The position numbers were made by a program, and so were the translations under genes. DNA of 64,000 bases from Deinococcus sp. YIM 134068 (GTDB taxonomy: Bacteria; Deinococcota; Deinococci; Deinococcales; Deinococcaceae): assembly GCF_036543075.1 (NCBI RefSeq), contig NZ_JAZHPF010000002.1, positions 1-64,000 of the forward strand. Reading direction: 5' to 3'. Within the stretch, counting starts at the first letter, position 1, and the number at the start of each line of letters is the position of its first letter. Positions 17,579 through 27,589 of this stretch are shown here, one piece after another. The notes under the pieces are model-generated. The model did not search any database. It had not been told where the DNA came from and worked only from the letters and a program-made list of their open reading frames with translations.

Positions 17579-18697
17579 TCACGCACTCTTCCGCCCCGGC
17601 AGCACCAGCGTCGGGCGGCCCGCCCCCGCCGCGTCGTACCCACCCAGGGTGGCGAGCTGGGCGTGGAGGGCCGGGGACGCCGCCGCGTCCAGCACCGCGC
17701 GCAGGGCGGGGTGCTCCGCGTGAAGGCTCGGGACGACGAGTTCCACCGGCTCGACCTGAACGGGCACGAAAGCAAGCCCGTGCGCGGCGGCCACCGACTG
17801 CGGGCCGACTCCCACATCCGCCCGGCCCGCCTGGAGAGACCGCGCCACGTCCACGGGCGAGGCGGCGGGGTGGTCGTAGCCGCTCACCTCCGTGGGGGAG
17901 ATGCCCGCCCCCGCGAGCCAGGCGTCGAGCAGCACCCGGCTCCCCGCGCCCGCTGGGCGGTTCACGAGGCGCACGCCCCGCCGGGCGAGGTCGGCGGCAC
18001 TCCGCACGGCGAGCGGATTGCCGGGCGCGACGATGAAGCCCTGGGTCCACGTCCACAGCCGGTAGACGGTGGCCCCGAGCGGCCCGAGCGCGGCCTCCAG
18101 CGCCGAGTGGTCCAGCCCCCCCGCCCGCGCGTCCCAGAGGTGGACGGCGGCGGCGTGCGCCTCCCCGCGTGCCACGGCGCTCAGGGCCTCCCCGGTGGGC
18201 AGGGGACGCACGAGCAGCCGCCCGGCCCCCTCCGGCACCGCCGCCGCGAGCAGCCGCAGGCTGGGGTCGCACCCCGCGACGATCAGCGAGCGCGCGGCGA
18301 GGTCGTCCCCCCCCGTCCGCGTGACCGGCCAGCGGCCATCCGCGTGCCGTGGCCCTGTCACCCCGTCCGCCGCGCAGGCGAGCGAGTCGTCCGCCCCCAG
18401 CGGCAGCGCCAGCAGCCGCTCCCCCACGCGGGCCAGCCGCACCCGCGCGCCCGGCGTGAGGTCCGCCCCCTCCGCCAGCATCTCCTCCGGGGCCAGTTCG
18501 AACAGCGCCTCCACCGTGACGCCGAGCGCCCGCGCCAGCCGCAGCGCCGTGTGGATGCCCGGCTCCACCGCCCCCGTCTCGACCCGGTGAAGGGCCTGCC
18601 GCGTCAGCCCCGCCCGCCGCGCCAGCTCGCCCGCCCCGACACCCGCCCGCTCCCGCCAGGTGCGGACGTGGGGTGTGACCGCCTCCCTCGGTTCCAT
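17579..18697 (-). CDS. XRE-type regulator with molybdate-binding-like domain (COG1910 type)
   Basis: Regulator of 372 residues. Residues about 8-65 are an XRE helix-turn-helix (RERAGVGAGELARRAGLTRQ then EPGIHTALRLARALGV). Residues about 150-365 resemble a periplasmic molybdate-binding protein fold placed inside the cytoplasm (COG1910): LIVAGCDPSLRLLA, then VNRPAGAGSRVLLDAWL and ADVGVGPQSVAAAHGLAFVPV. It probably senses molybdate or molybdenum cofactor and controls modAB. The ATG at 18697 lies inside the palindrome GTTCCATGTGTGGAAC, suggesting autoregulation by binding over its own start. It is first of the three-gene mod set. Confidence 0.85.
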   Translation of the reverse strand: MEPREAVTPHVRTWRERAGVGAGELARRAGLTRQALHRVETGAVEPGIHTALRLARALGVTVEALFELAPEEMLAEGADLTPGARVRLARVGERLLALPLGADDSLACAADGVTGPRHADGRWPVTRTGGDDLAARSLIVAGCDPSLRLLAAAVPEGAGRLLVRPLPTGEALSAVARGEAHAAAVHLWDARAGGLDHSALEAALGPLGATVYRLWTWTQGFIVAPGNPLAVRSAADLARRGVRLVNRPAGAGSRVLLDAWLAGAGISPTEVSGYDHPAASPVDVARSLQAGRADVGVGPQSVAAAHGLAFVPVQVEPVELVVPSLHAEHPALRAVLDAAASPALHAQLATLGGYDAAGAGRPTLVLPGRKSA

Positions 18698-18706
18698 GTG
18701 TGGAAC
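18691..18706. promoter_or_regulatory. Palindromic operator over the regulator start codon
   Basis: GTTCCATGTGTGGAAC: arms GTTCCA and TGGAAC flank four bases, and the ATG of the regulator (minus strand, 18695-18697) lies inside. Likely an autoregulatory site. Confidence 0.5.
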
Positions 18707-18773
18707 GTAACTCGTGGGTGTCGTGGTGTCAACGCCGGATGACAGGAGGGATGAGTTGTACCCCAAAACATTG

Positions 18774-18872
18774 GACAGAAGAACGAGGTCATACCGAGGG
18801 AAGCATCTACTCTGCCTGGCGAGGGACCCTTCGCTCGCGCTCAGGGTGACATCTCCTCTTTCGTCAACTGCT

Positions 18873-18875
<3 letters not shown>
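18774..18875. repeat. Dispersed palindromic repeat, copy 1
   Basis: About 100 bases reading GACAGAAGAACGAGGTCAT, then ACCCTTCGCTCGCGCTCAGG, GTGAC and finally TTTCGTCAACTGCTCT. The same ordered blocks recur at 32444-32550. The outer GTCAT...CTCAGGGTGAC parts are inverted relative to each other, so the element can fold. It runs into the galE stop codon. Confidence 0.75.
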
Positions 18876-19874
<999 letters not shown>

Positions 19875-20033
19875 GGAACTGACCTTACAGGATGGGAAGG
19901 GACGAGGGGGGAGGGCGTCTCAAGGTGTGGATGAGACGGTTTCATCGGGAGCGTCCCCGCTACGGCGGCCCGTGGTGGCCGTACAGAACGCTGTCTGCCA
20001 CCCGCACTCATGAAATCCCCCCCGCCCCGCCCC

Positions 20034-21065
20034 TTACGGCACCACCCGCTGCCCCTCCCCGCTGTACCGCGCCAGCACGCCGTCCGCGATGGCAGCCGCC
20101 TCCCCCTGCGGCACGAGCGCCACGAGCGCCCCGCCGAAGCCCGCCCCCGTCATCCGGGCACCGTACACACGCGGGTCCGCCTGAAGGAGCGCCACCAGCT
20201 CGTCCACGCGGGGATGGGAGACCTCGTAATCATGTTGCAGGCTGGCGTGCGAGGCGTTCATCAACTCGCCGAAGCGGGCGGCGTCGGCCCCCAGCGCGGC
20301 CAGCACCCGTGCGTTCTCCGTGACCACGTGGCGGGCGCGGCGGCGCAACAGGGCGTCGGAGAGGGCCTCGACCTGGGAAACGTCCGTCACGTCACGTAAT
20401 TCCGGCACGCCGAGTTGCCGGGCGGCCTCCTCGACCTGCGCGCGGCGCTCGTTGTAGCCGCTGCCCGCCAGGGTGCGTGGGACCCCGGAGTCAAGCACGA
20501 GGATTTCCGCCCCCGCCGGGAAGGGGTACACGCGGCGCTCCAGGCTGCGCGTGTCGAGAAACAGCATCCGCGTCGTGTCGGCGAGGCTGCTCGCCATCTG
20601 ATCCATGATGCCCGACTTCACGCCCACATACTCGTGTTCCACCCGCTGCCCGATCAGGGCGATCTCCACGTCGTCCTGGGGCAGCCCGTACAGCTCCCGC
20701 AGGGCGCGCAGGGTGGCGATCTCCAGCGCCGCGCTGCTGCTCAACCCCCCGCTCGGCACGTCGCTCGTGATGAACACATCGAGGGCGTCGTCCACCCCCA
20801 TGAGTTCGATGCAGCCGATCACGTAGGGGGCGAAGTCCTCGCCGCGCTCACCGAGGGGAACGGTCAGCGTGCGGTTCAGGTTGGCGCTGTGGAGGCGGTG
20901 TGCCCCACCGTTGCTCCGCGAGATGGCGACGGTGGCCTGCTGGGGAATCGCCGTGGGCAGCACGAATCCGCCCTGATAGTCGGTGTGTTCGCCCAGAAGG
21001 TTGACCCGGCCCGGCGCACTGGCCGTCACCTCTGGGTCACGTCCGAAGACGACTTGGAAAGTCAT
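20034..21065 (-). CDS. galK: Galactokinase GalK
   Basis: Phosphorylates galactose at C1 with ATP; GHMP kinase of 343 residues. The galactokinase signature [19 protein letters not shown] is near residue 20. The ATP loop is [18 protein letters not shown], and motif 3 is [17 protein letters not shown] near the C-terminus. It precedes galE on the minus strand. Immediately upstream lie broken glpK and glpD fragments, so the promoter region has been rearranged. Confidence 0.95.
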   Translation of the reverse strand: MTFQVVFGRDPEVTASAPGRVNLLGEHTDYQGGFVLPTAIPQQATVAISRSNGGAHRLHSANLNRTLTVPLGERGEDFAPYVIGCIELMGVDDALDVFITSDVPSGGLSSSAALEIATLRALRELYGLPQDDVEIALIGQRVEHEYVGVKSGIMDQMASSLADTTRMLFLDTRSLERRVYPFPAGAEILVLDSGVPRTLAGSGYNERRAQVEEAARQLGVPELRDVTDVSQVEALSDALLRRRARHVVTENARVLAALGADAARFGELMNASHASLQHDYEVSHPRVDELVALLQADPRVYGARMTGAGFGGALVALVPQGEAAAIADGVLARYSGEGQRVVP

Positions 21066-21155
21066 GCGCGTGCCTGCCGTTGGGAAGAGGAAGGTAATTC
21101 ACGTTTCGCCATAGCCCCCCTATTCTGCCCCGGCGGTGCCCCTGGCCGCACGCCC

Positions 21156-21362
21156 TCACGCCAGCACGTAGCCCTGGGCCACCTCCCGGTAGGCCCGCAC
21201 CTGCCCCTCCGCCCACGCCGCGTCCCGTCCCAGCTCCTCGGCGAGGAGGGCGGCGACGCGGGGGGCGGCCTCGATGCTCGCGCGGGCGTTGAGCAACCGG
21301 GCGCGGGTGCGGCGCGAGAGCACGTCCTCCACGGTGCGCGCCTGCTCGTGCCGCGCGTCATG
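21156..21362 (-). pseudogene. 3' fragment of glycerol-3-phosphate dehydrogenase (glpD)
   Basis: The minus strand reads about 66 codons homologous to the C-terminal helical domain of aerobic glycerol-3-phosphate dehydrogenase, with [20 protein letters not shown] and ending [10 protein letters not shown] before a TGA at 21156-21158. There is no start codon or FAD domain. Its upstream edge is fused, in a different frame, to a glpK fragment. This is the preserved tail of a deleted gene. Confidence 0.8.
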
Positions 21363-21538
21363 CCGACGAGCGTGCCTCGCGCGGAGGGGTCCCAGTAGGA
21401 TGCCCCCAGCCCCATGAAGGCGGGCACCAGAAAGACGCCCTCCGACGACTCCACGCTCGTGGCCAACACCTCGACCTCGCGGCTCTCGCGGATCATGCTC
21501 AGCCCGTCACGCAACCATTGGACCACCGCCCCCGCCCC
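21351..21538 (-). pseudogene. Internal fragment of glycerol kinase (glpK)
   Basis: About 62 codons match the C-terminal FGGY domain of glycerol kinase: [14 protein letters not shown], then [17 protein letters not shown] and [14 protein letters not shown], a classical GlpK signature. Both ends are missing. Upstream homology stops near 21538, close to the LCP gene end. Downstream the frame shifts directly into the glpD remnant at about 21351-21362. Confidence 0.85.
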
Positions 21539-21555
21539 TCTCGCCGACCGCTTCC

Positions 21556-22854
21556 CTACCGCAGCGCCAGATGCAACCGTCGCCGCTCGCCGTCCTCCAC
21601 CACGTAGTAGTAGATGCCCTTCATGACCCGACCCTGGCCCTGGACGCTCAGCCTCTCCGTGCGGTCGAGGGCATAGGGATGGGCGCGGCGCAGGGCGACG
21701 ACCTTGCGCGGCCCCAGGTCGGTGCGGACATAGGGGATGAGCTGGCGGGCGAGGTCGTTGAGGCGTGCGCTGTCGCTCAGGGGAATCTCGCCCAGACGCC
21801 GCAGCAGGGCACCCACGATCTGCTTCTGGCGGTCCTCACGCCCGAAGGCCCCGCGCGGGTCGAGCTTCCGCATCCGGCTGTAGGCCAGCGCCGTCTCGCC
21901 ATTCAGGTGCATCGGCCCCTTCTGGAAGGTGTGGCCCTCGTAGGTGAAGGAGAAGGGCACGTCCACGTCCACCCCGCCCACCTGATCGATCAGGCTGCGG
22001 AAGCCGCCCTGGCTGATCTCCACGTAGTACTGGAAGGGAAAGCCGAAAAAGCGTTGCAGGGTGTGATTGAGCAGGTCCACCCCGCCAAACTGGTAGGCGT
22101 GGTTCACCTTGTCGAAGCCGTGGTGGGGGATGTCCACCCAGGTGTCGCGCGGCACGCTGACGATCTCCAGCACCTCCCGCCCTGGGTTGAGTGTGACGAG
22201 CATGATGGAGTCGGCCCGCCCCTTGCCGATGCGCTCCTGATCGTTCCCGACGAGCAGGATGTGGACGTTGTTGGTGTGGGGATTGGGCCGGGAACTGCCC
22301 GCGTCGTACCGTCCGGGTGTGTGCGCGGGGGCTTGGGACGGGGTGGCCTGCGGGTTCTGCTGAGGTAGCTGCGGCTGGGGCGTCTGTGGAGCTGCCTGGG
22401 GCTGCGGTCTCTGTGCCTGTGTGGTCTGAGCTGGAGGTGGTGCTGGTGCGGATGTGGCGCTCGCCTCTGGCTTCTGGGTCCGGGCCTGTGTGACGGACTT
22501 TGCCGGAACAGGCGTGACCTCGGGCGCGGGCGTCGTGGCGGCCTGCTCTTTCTTCTTCACCTGTGCGGAAGACTGAATGGGCTGAACAGGCTGGGCGGGC
22601 GCGGGCTTCGGCTCCGCCGCCGGTTTGGACGGCGTGGGCGTCGCGGCACTTACCTCCGTCTCCCCCCCGCCTCCCGATTTCAGGTCGGCGAAGAGCGGGT
22701 CGGCCACCGCCTCGGCGTGGTCGTAATCGTCCAGCTCGTGCCACAGGGCGCGGGCAATCTCCCCCGTCTCCTGCTTCTCCTGATACAGGTAGCCGCCCGC
22801 CCCACCCGCCGCCAGCAGCGAGGCGAGCAGCCAGAGCTTCCACCGCCTCCTCAC
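21556..22854 (-). CDS. LytR-CpsA-Psr (LCP) family protein
   Basis: Membrane-anchored LCP protein of 432 residues. Residues about 6-24 form a single N-terminal membrane helix; residues about 65-185 are a Pro/Ala/Gln/Thr-rich linker; the LCP domain covers about 195-360. Conserved features are [23 protein letters not shown] cut into [10 protein letters not shown] and [13 protein letters not shown], the Arg-rich [11 protein letters not shown], and [16 protein letters not shown] enzymes transfer undecaprenyl-linked glycopolymers to the cell wall or act on polyprenyl phosphates. The long low-complexity linker would place the domain away from the membrane. It starts with GTG at 22854. Confidence 0.9.
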   Translation of the reverse strand: MRRRWKLWLLASLLAAGGAGGYLYQEKQETGEIARALWHELDDYDHAEAVADPLFADLKSGGGGETEVSAATPTPSKPAAEPKPAPAQPVQPIQSSAQVKKKEQAATTPAPEVTPVPAKSVTQARTQKPEASATSAPAPPPAQTTQAQRPQPQAAPQTPQPQLPQQNPQATPSQAPAHTPGRYDAGSSRPNPHTNNVHILLVGNDQERIGKGRADSIMLVTLNPGREVLEIVSVPRDTWVDIPHHGFDKVNHAYQFGGVDLLNHTLQRFFGFPFQYYVEISQGGFRSLIDQVGGVDVDVPFSFTYEGHTFQKGPMHLNGETALAYSRMRKLDPRGAFGREDRQKQIVGALLRRLGEIPLSDSARLNDLARQLIPYVRTDLGPRKVVALRRAHPYALDRTERLSVQGQGRVMKGIYYYVVEDGERRRLHLALR

Positions 22855-22985
22855 GGATACGACCGGAGGGGGAGCGACGGGCGAGGCGGGAGGGCAGTCA
22901 TAGACTGCTCCATCCTAGCCGGGGAACCTGACGCGCGCCTTCCACCCTCCGGCTGATGTGTGAGGGAAGGGTAAAGGCGGAGGAT

Positions 22986-23648
22986 TCAGGAGTTCACCTC
23001 TCCCCGCCGTGCCCGCCGACGCACCTGCTCCGGCGTCAGGGGCGGACCGTGACCGGGCAGGACGAGGCGGAGGTCGAGTTCTGCCACGTGCCGCAACGTC
23101 TCCTCCGCCCCTCGGTGATCGGCGCTGTAGACCGGGCGGGGCAGATGCGCGCCGTCCCGCGAGCCGACCACCGCGTCCCCGGCAATCAGCACGCCGTCCC
23201 GCATCAGCCCGAGTTGCCCCGCCGTGTGGCCGGGCAGGTGGAGGACGGTCCAGCCGTGGACCTGTTCTCCGGGCGAGACGCCGCGAAGAGATTGGGGAGG
23301 AACCTTCGGGTGGACGCGCGACACCCGCTCTCCCAGCCCCGGCACCCTCAGTGGAAGGTCATGCCGCTCGCCCGCGAGGAAGGGATGCTCCGCCGGGTGC
23401 GCGAGGACGGGCAGACCGCGCCGCGCCGCCAGGAACGCCCCGCTCGTATGGTCCACATGGCGGTGGGTGACGAGGAGGGCGTCAGGTCGGAACGCCCTGA
23501 GCAGGCGGGCGAACTGCGGCGCGAAGGGCAGCGCCCCGGCGTCCACGATCAGCCGTCCCTCCGGCCCGTCCAGCAGATAGACGTTGGCGTGCAGGGTGCG
23601 GAGGTGAACCCGCCAGCCCCCCACCCCCTCGGCGACGGGCGGTCTCAC
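22986..23648 (-). CDS. MBL-fold metallo-hydrolase
   Basis: Metallo-beta-lactamase fold hydrolase of 220 residues. The metal-binding VTHRHVDHTSG (HxHxDH) is at about residue 60, followed by the later ligands His in LHLPGHTAGQLG, Asp in LIAGDAVVG and His in LVLPGHGPPLTP. Substrate unknown; the compact size suits glyoxalase II-like or lactonase-like enzymes. Its start overlaps the stop of the gene at 23645-24358 by four bases, so the two are co-translated. Confidence 0.88.
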   Translation of the reverse strand: MRPPVAEGVGGWRVHLRTLHANVYLLDGPEGRLIVDAGALPFAPQFARLLRAFRPDALLVTHRHVDHTSGAFLAARRGLPVLAHPAEHPFLAGERHDLPLRVPGLGERVSRVHPKVPPQSLRGVSPGEQVHGWTVLHLPGHTAGQLGLMRDGVLIAGDAVVGSRDGAHLPRPVYSADHRGAEETLRHVAELDLRLVLPGHGPPLTPEQVRRRARRGEVNS

Positions 23649-24358
23649 TCGTCCTCGCCGTCCCCGGCACCGCCCAGTCCGGCGAGCGCAGCGGTGAGGA
23701 CTGGACCCTCACCGGGGATCAGCGCGTAGTCGCAGCGGGCGAGGAAGGCCGCGTCCGAGGGGACCGCGCTCACCCCCAGGCTCAACGTCACCCCGCCACC
23801 GAGGCGAGAGAGGACGTAGTTCACCGCCCCCTCGGGGTTGACCTCGCGCGGAAGCAGGGTCAGGGCGTCCGCCTCCTCGATCAGCCGTAACCGTCCCTGG
23901 AACGGCCCCTCGTTGAGCCAGGTGCGCCACTCGCGGGCGGCGGCGTCCAGCGCGTGCGTCAGGTCGTGCCGGTGGCGCAGCGTCACCATCAGGGGGAGGC
24001 CGTGCCGCTCGTGGAGCCGCGCCTCGGTGCCCAGTTGCCCCAGCCAGCCGATGTGCTCGGCGGCCTGGTGGGCGAGCCGCAGAATGCCCTCGTACTCCTC
24101 CAGCGTCTCCACCGTCAGGCTCCGCCACGCCGCGTCCTCCTCGCCATCTGGGTTGAGGACGACCGCCCCGTGCCGAAGCACCTGCCAGGACGTGAAGGCG
24201 GCGGGCACGTCCAGCAGCCCCTCCTCGTCCAGCCCGGTGACGGGGATAAGTTCGGTGTTTGCGAGGAGGGAGGCGAGCGTGACCTGCGCGGTGGTCGGCT
24301 CCTCACCGGGCGTGGAGGCCGTGAGAATGCCCGCAGGATTGATGAACGTGACGATCAT
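23645..24358 (-). CDS. HAD-superfamily-like protein lacking the catalytic Asp
   Basis: Protein of 237 residues whose layout follows sucrose-phosphatase-like HAD proteins: an ELIPVTG strand, then a HGAVVLNPDGEEDAAW cap entry, and a late segment SAVPSDAAFLARCDYALIP resembling the motif IV region. Motif I, normally DxDGT near the N-terminus, here reads FINPAG, so the nucleophile and the general acid are both missing. The lysine motif is also not evident (REVNPEGAVNY). It is likely a non-catalytic pseudo-phosphatase or one with altered chemistry. It is translated just before, and overlaps, the MBL-fold gene. Confidence 0.65.
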   Translation of the reverse strand: MIVTFINPAGILTASTPGEEPTTAQVTLASLLANTELIPVTGLDEEGLLDVPAAFTSWQVLRHGAVVLNPDGEEDAAWRSLTVETLEEYEGILRLAHQAAEHIGWLGQLGTEARLHERHGLPLMVTLRHRHDLTHALDAAAREWRTWLNEGPFQGRLRLIEEADALTLLPREVNPEGAVNYVLSRLGGGVTLSLGVSAVPSDAAFLARCDYALIPGEGPVLTAALAGLGGAGDGEDE

Positions 24359-24511
24359 GGGGGCACTTTAGAGGGGGTCTGACTTCTGGTGCTTGTTTGA
24401 TCCTCCCCTCCCCGGCGGGTCAGGGATCGGTGCCGCCTTCTGTGTGAGGGTGAGGCCGCCGTCGGAGAAGCCGGACGCGCCGGATTCCAGGTGCATTCCT
24501 CGGAGCGGAAG

Positions 24512-24551
24512 GCTGACCGCTCGCGGCTCAGGGCCGACCGCTGACGGCTCC
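24512..24551. repeat. Heptamer array, degenerate GCTNNNN
   Basis: GCTGACC, GCTCGCG, GCTCAGG, GCCGACC, GCTGACG, then GCTCCC: a seven-base period beginning GCT/GCC, about 80 bp upstream of the LivK gene. Confidence 0.65.
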
Positions 24552-24629
24552 CTTTCTGCTAGCATCCTCCCAAGCCCACCTAACAAATGGCCGTTCGGTT
24601 CCCCCGAGGCGGCTTCCGGAGGTTTTGCC

Positions 24630-25775
<1,146 letters not shown>

Positions 25776-25779
25776 GAGC

Positions 25780-25800
25780 GGCCAGCGGCCAGCCGCCAGC
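25780..25800. repeat. Heptamer array, NGCCAGC x3
   Basis: GGCCAGC, GGCCAGC, CGCCAGC directly after the LivK gene. The same unit family occurs at 41279-41306 and, in reverse complement, at 55923-55957. Confidence 0.85.
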
Positions 25801-25860
25801 AGGAACTCAGGTGGGGTCGGGGCGTGCTTCCCGGCCCCCCCGCTCTTTGGGGGTGAGAAT

Positions 25861-27255
25861 ATGACGACAGTTGAGGCGGCGTGGGTGGACGCGTTGCGTG
25901 CGCGGCTGGGCGAGCGGGTGAGCGTTCAGCCCGGCGACCTGACGGCCCACGCACGGGACGAGGGCACGCCATATCACTTCGCGCCCGGTGCGGTCGTCTT
26001 CGCGCGGTCGGAGGAGGACGTGGTGGGGGCGCTGGCCGTCGCTCGGGAGTACGGGGTGTCCGTCACACCCTGGGGAGCTGGGACAAGCCTGGAGGGGGCC
26101 GCGCTGCCCACGCCGGGCGGCCTCTCGCTCGACCTGAGCGGACTGGACACGGTGGGCGAGGTGGATGCGGTCGGCTTCACGGTGACGGTGGGACCGGGGG
26201 TGCGGCGGGTGGCCCTGAACCGCCGTCTACGTCCGCACGGCCTGTTCTTCCCGGTGGACCCTGGCGCGGACGCCTCGGTGGGCGGGATGGCCGCCACGAA
26301 CGCGAGCGGCACGACGACCGTTCGTTACGGCGGAATGCGTGAACACGTCGCCGTCCTGCGTGTCGCGCTGATGGATGGCCGGGTGCTGACACTCGGCAGC
26401 GCGGCCCGCAAGAGCAGCAGCGGGTATGCCCTCAAGGGCCTCTTCGTCGGCTCGGAGGGGACGCTGGGGGTCATCACGTCCCTCACCCTGCGGCTGCATC
26501 CCCTCCCACCCGCGACAGCGAGCGTGCAGCTTGCCTTCCCGGACGTGGCAGGGGCTGTCGCCGCGAGCATTACCCTACGTGGCCTGGGCGTGCTGCCCGA
26601 GCGACTGGAGTTCGTGGACGCCGCGACCATCCGCGCCGTGAACCGCCACCGCGCCCGCCGCGACCCCGAGGAATCGACCCTCTGGACCGAGGTGGCGGGC
26701 CGCGACCGGGGGGACGTGGACGCCCAACTCGCCCTCGTCGCCGAGGCGGCGGCCCTGCACGGCGGGCGGGTGGTCGGGGAGGCGCGGACACCCGAGGCCG
26801 CCTCCGCCCTGTGGGCCGCCCGGCATGGCGTGTACGACGCCCTGCGCGCCGCGTGGCCAGGCCACACCACCCGCATCGGGGATGTCTGCGTGCCTCTGCC
26901 TGCGCTCGCGGACACGGCGGCCCTCGCCCTGCGCCTGCTGGACGACCACGGCCTGACCGCCCCCCTCGTCGGGCACATCGGGGACGGCAACCTGCATCTG
27001 CTGATGCACGCCCCGCCGGACGATACGGACGCCTGGGCGCGCATAGACCATGTGCTGCACGCCCTCGCCGCCCACGCCGTCGCCGTGGGGGGCACCTGCA
27101 CGGGCGAACACGGCGTCGGCCTGCGGAAACGCACCTACCTCCGTGCCGAACACGGCGAGGCGCTGGACGTGATGCGCGACATGAAGGCGCTCTTCGACCC
27201 GCTGAACTTGCTCAATCCGGGGAAGGTGGTGGGGGAGGTGGAAGTGGAGGGGTAG
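25861..27255 (+). CDS. FAD-linked oxidase, GlcD/D-lactate dehydrogenase type
   Basis: Flavoprotein of 464 residues oxidising a 2-hydroxy acid such as glycolate or D-lactate. The PCMH FAD-binding domain (about residues 35-215) shows VTPWGAGTSLEGAALP and GGMAATNASGTTTVRYGG. The C-terminal catalytic domain has the conserved LVGHIGDGNLHLLMH and CTGEHGVGLRKRTYL. GGGGGTGAG lies just before the ATG at 25861. No glcE or glcF subunits are adjacent, which favours a single-subunit D-lactate dehydrogenase-like enzyme over a glycolate oxidase complex. Confidence 0.92.
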   Translation: MTTVEAAWVDALRARLGERVSVQPGDLTAHARDEGTPYHFAPGAVVFARSEEDVVGALAVAREYGVSVTPWGAGTSLEGAALPTPGGLSLDLSGLDTVGEVDAVGFTVTVGPGVRRVALNRRLRPHGLFFPVDPGADASVGGMAATNASGTTTVRYGGMREHVAVLRVALMDGRVLTLGSAARKSSSGYALKGLFVGSEGTLGVITSLTLRLHPLPPATASVQLAFPDVAGAVAASITLRGLGVLPERLEFVDAATIRAVNRHRARRDPEESTLWTEVAGRDRGDVDAQLALVAEAAALHGGRVVGEARTPEAASALWAARHGVYDALRAAWPGHTTRIGDVCVPLPALADTAALALRLLDDHGLTAPLVGHIGDGNLHLLMHAPPDDTDAWARIDHVLHALAAHAVAVGGTCTGEHGVGLRKRTYLRAEHGEALDVMRDMKALFDPLNLLNPGKVVGEVEVEG

Positions 27256-27286
27256 GTGGAGGTGGTCACGCGCCCCCTCACCCCGG

Positions 27287-27309
27287 CCCTCTCCCACGAG
27301 GGGAGAGGG
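27287..27309. repeat. C-rich intergenic hairpin (diverged member)
   Basis: CCCTCTCCC pairs with GGGAGAGGG around ACGAG. The flank CTCACCCCGG before and GGAAAAGAAG after resemble those of the copies at 13063 and 37343. Confidence 0.65.
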
Positions 27310-27441
27310 GGAAAAGAAGCTCAGGCTCTCGCTCTTTTTTCTCCTCACCCTGAACGCCTGATGTGAATCGCAAATTGAGGAGAAGGCGCGTTTTTGTCGT
27401 CTGGTAGAAGGAGGAGCGGTGTTCGTCACCCCCCTCCCCGA

Positions 27442-27460
27442 CCCTCCCCCACAAGGAGGG
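27442..27460. repeat. C-rich intergenic hairpin (diverged member)
   Basis: CCCTCC pairs with GGAGGG around CCCACAA, preceded by CACCCCCCTCCCCGA. Weaker relative of the same family. Confidence 0.55.
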
Positions 27461-27509
27461 AGGGAGAACAGAGCACGTCTGAAACGTTCGCTTTCTATTG
27501 CACATCAAG

Positions 27510-27556
27510 CTTCCCCTGGGGAGGCCGGGACTCGCAGAGCTGCGAAGCAGAGGGGG
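27510..27556. repeat. Dispersed repeat with GGGACTCG core, copy 2
   Basis: CTTCCCCTGGGGAGG hairpin followed by GGGACTCGCAGAGCTGC then GAAGCAGAGGGGG. Its core matches 12901-12930 except at two positions. Confidence 0.75.
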
Positions 27557-27589
27557 TGAACAGGTCGGGCAACCAAGCCAACCCGCCCC

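Larger units (their letters stand above)
27256..27589. other. Repeat-filled intergenic region
   Basis: No gene seen in these 334 bases. It lies between the convergent GlcD and MATE genes and is packed with hairpins: one at 27287-27309, one at 27442-27460, and the GGGACTCG-type repeat at 27510-27556. There is also a CTCCTC/GAGGAG inverted pair around 27345-27385. It behaves as a landing zone for small palindromic repeats and probably terminates transcription from both sides. Confidence 0.6.

Noticed and set aside
21062..21526. Intact 154-residue glycerol kinase-like ORF
   Set aside because: Only its first third resembles GlpK; afterwards the real homology continues in another frame as GlpD. 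It is a fusion of two pseudogene pieces.
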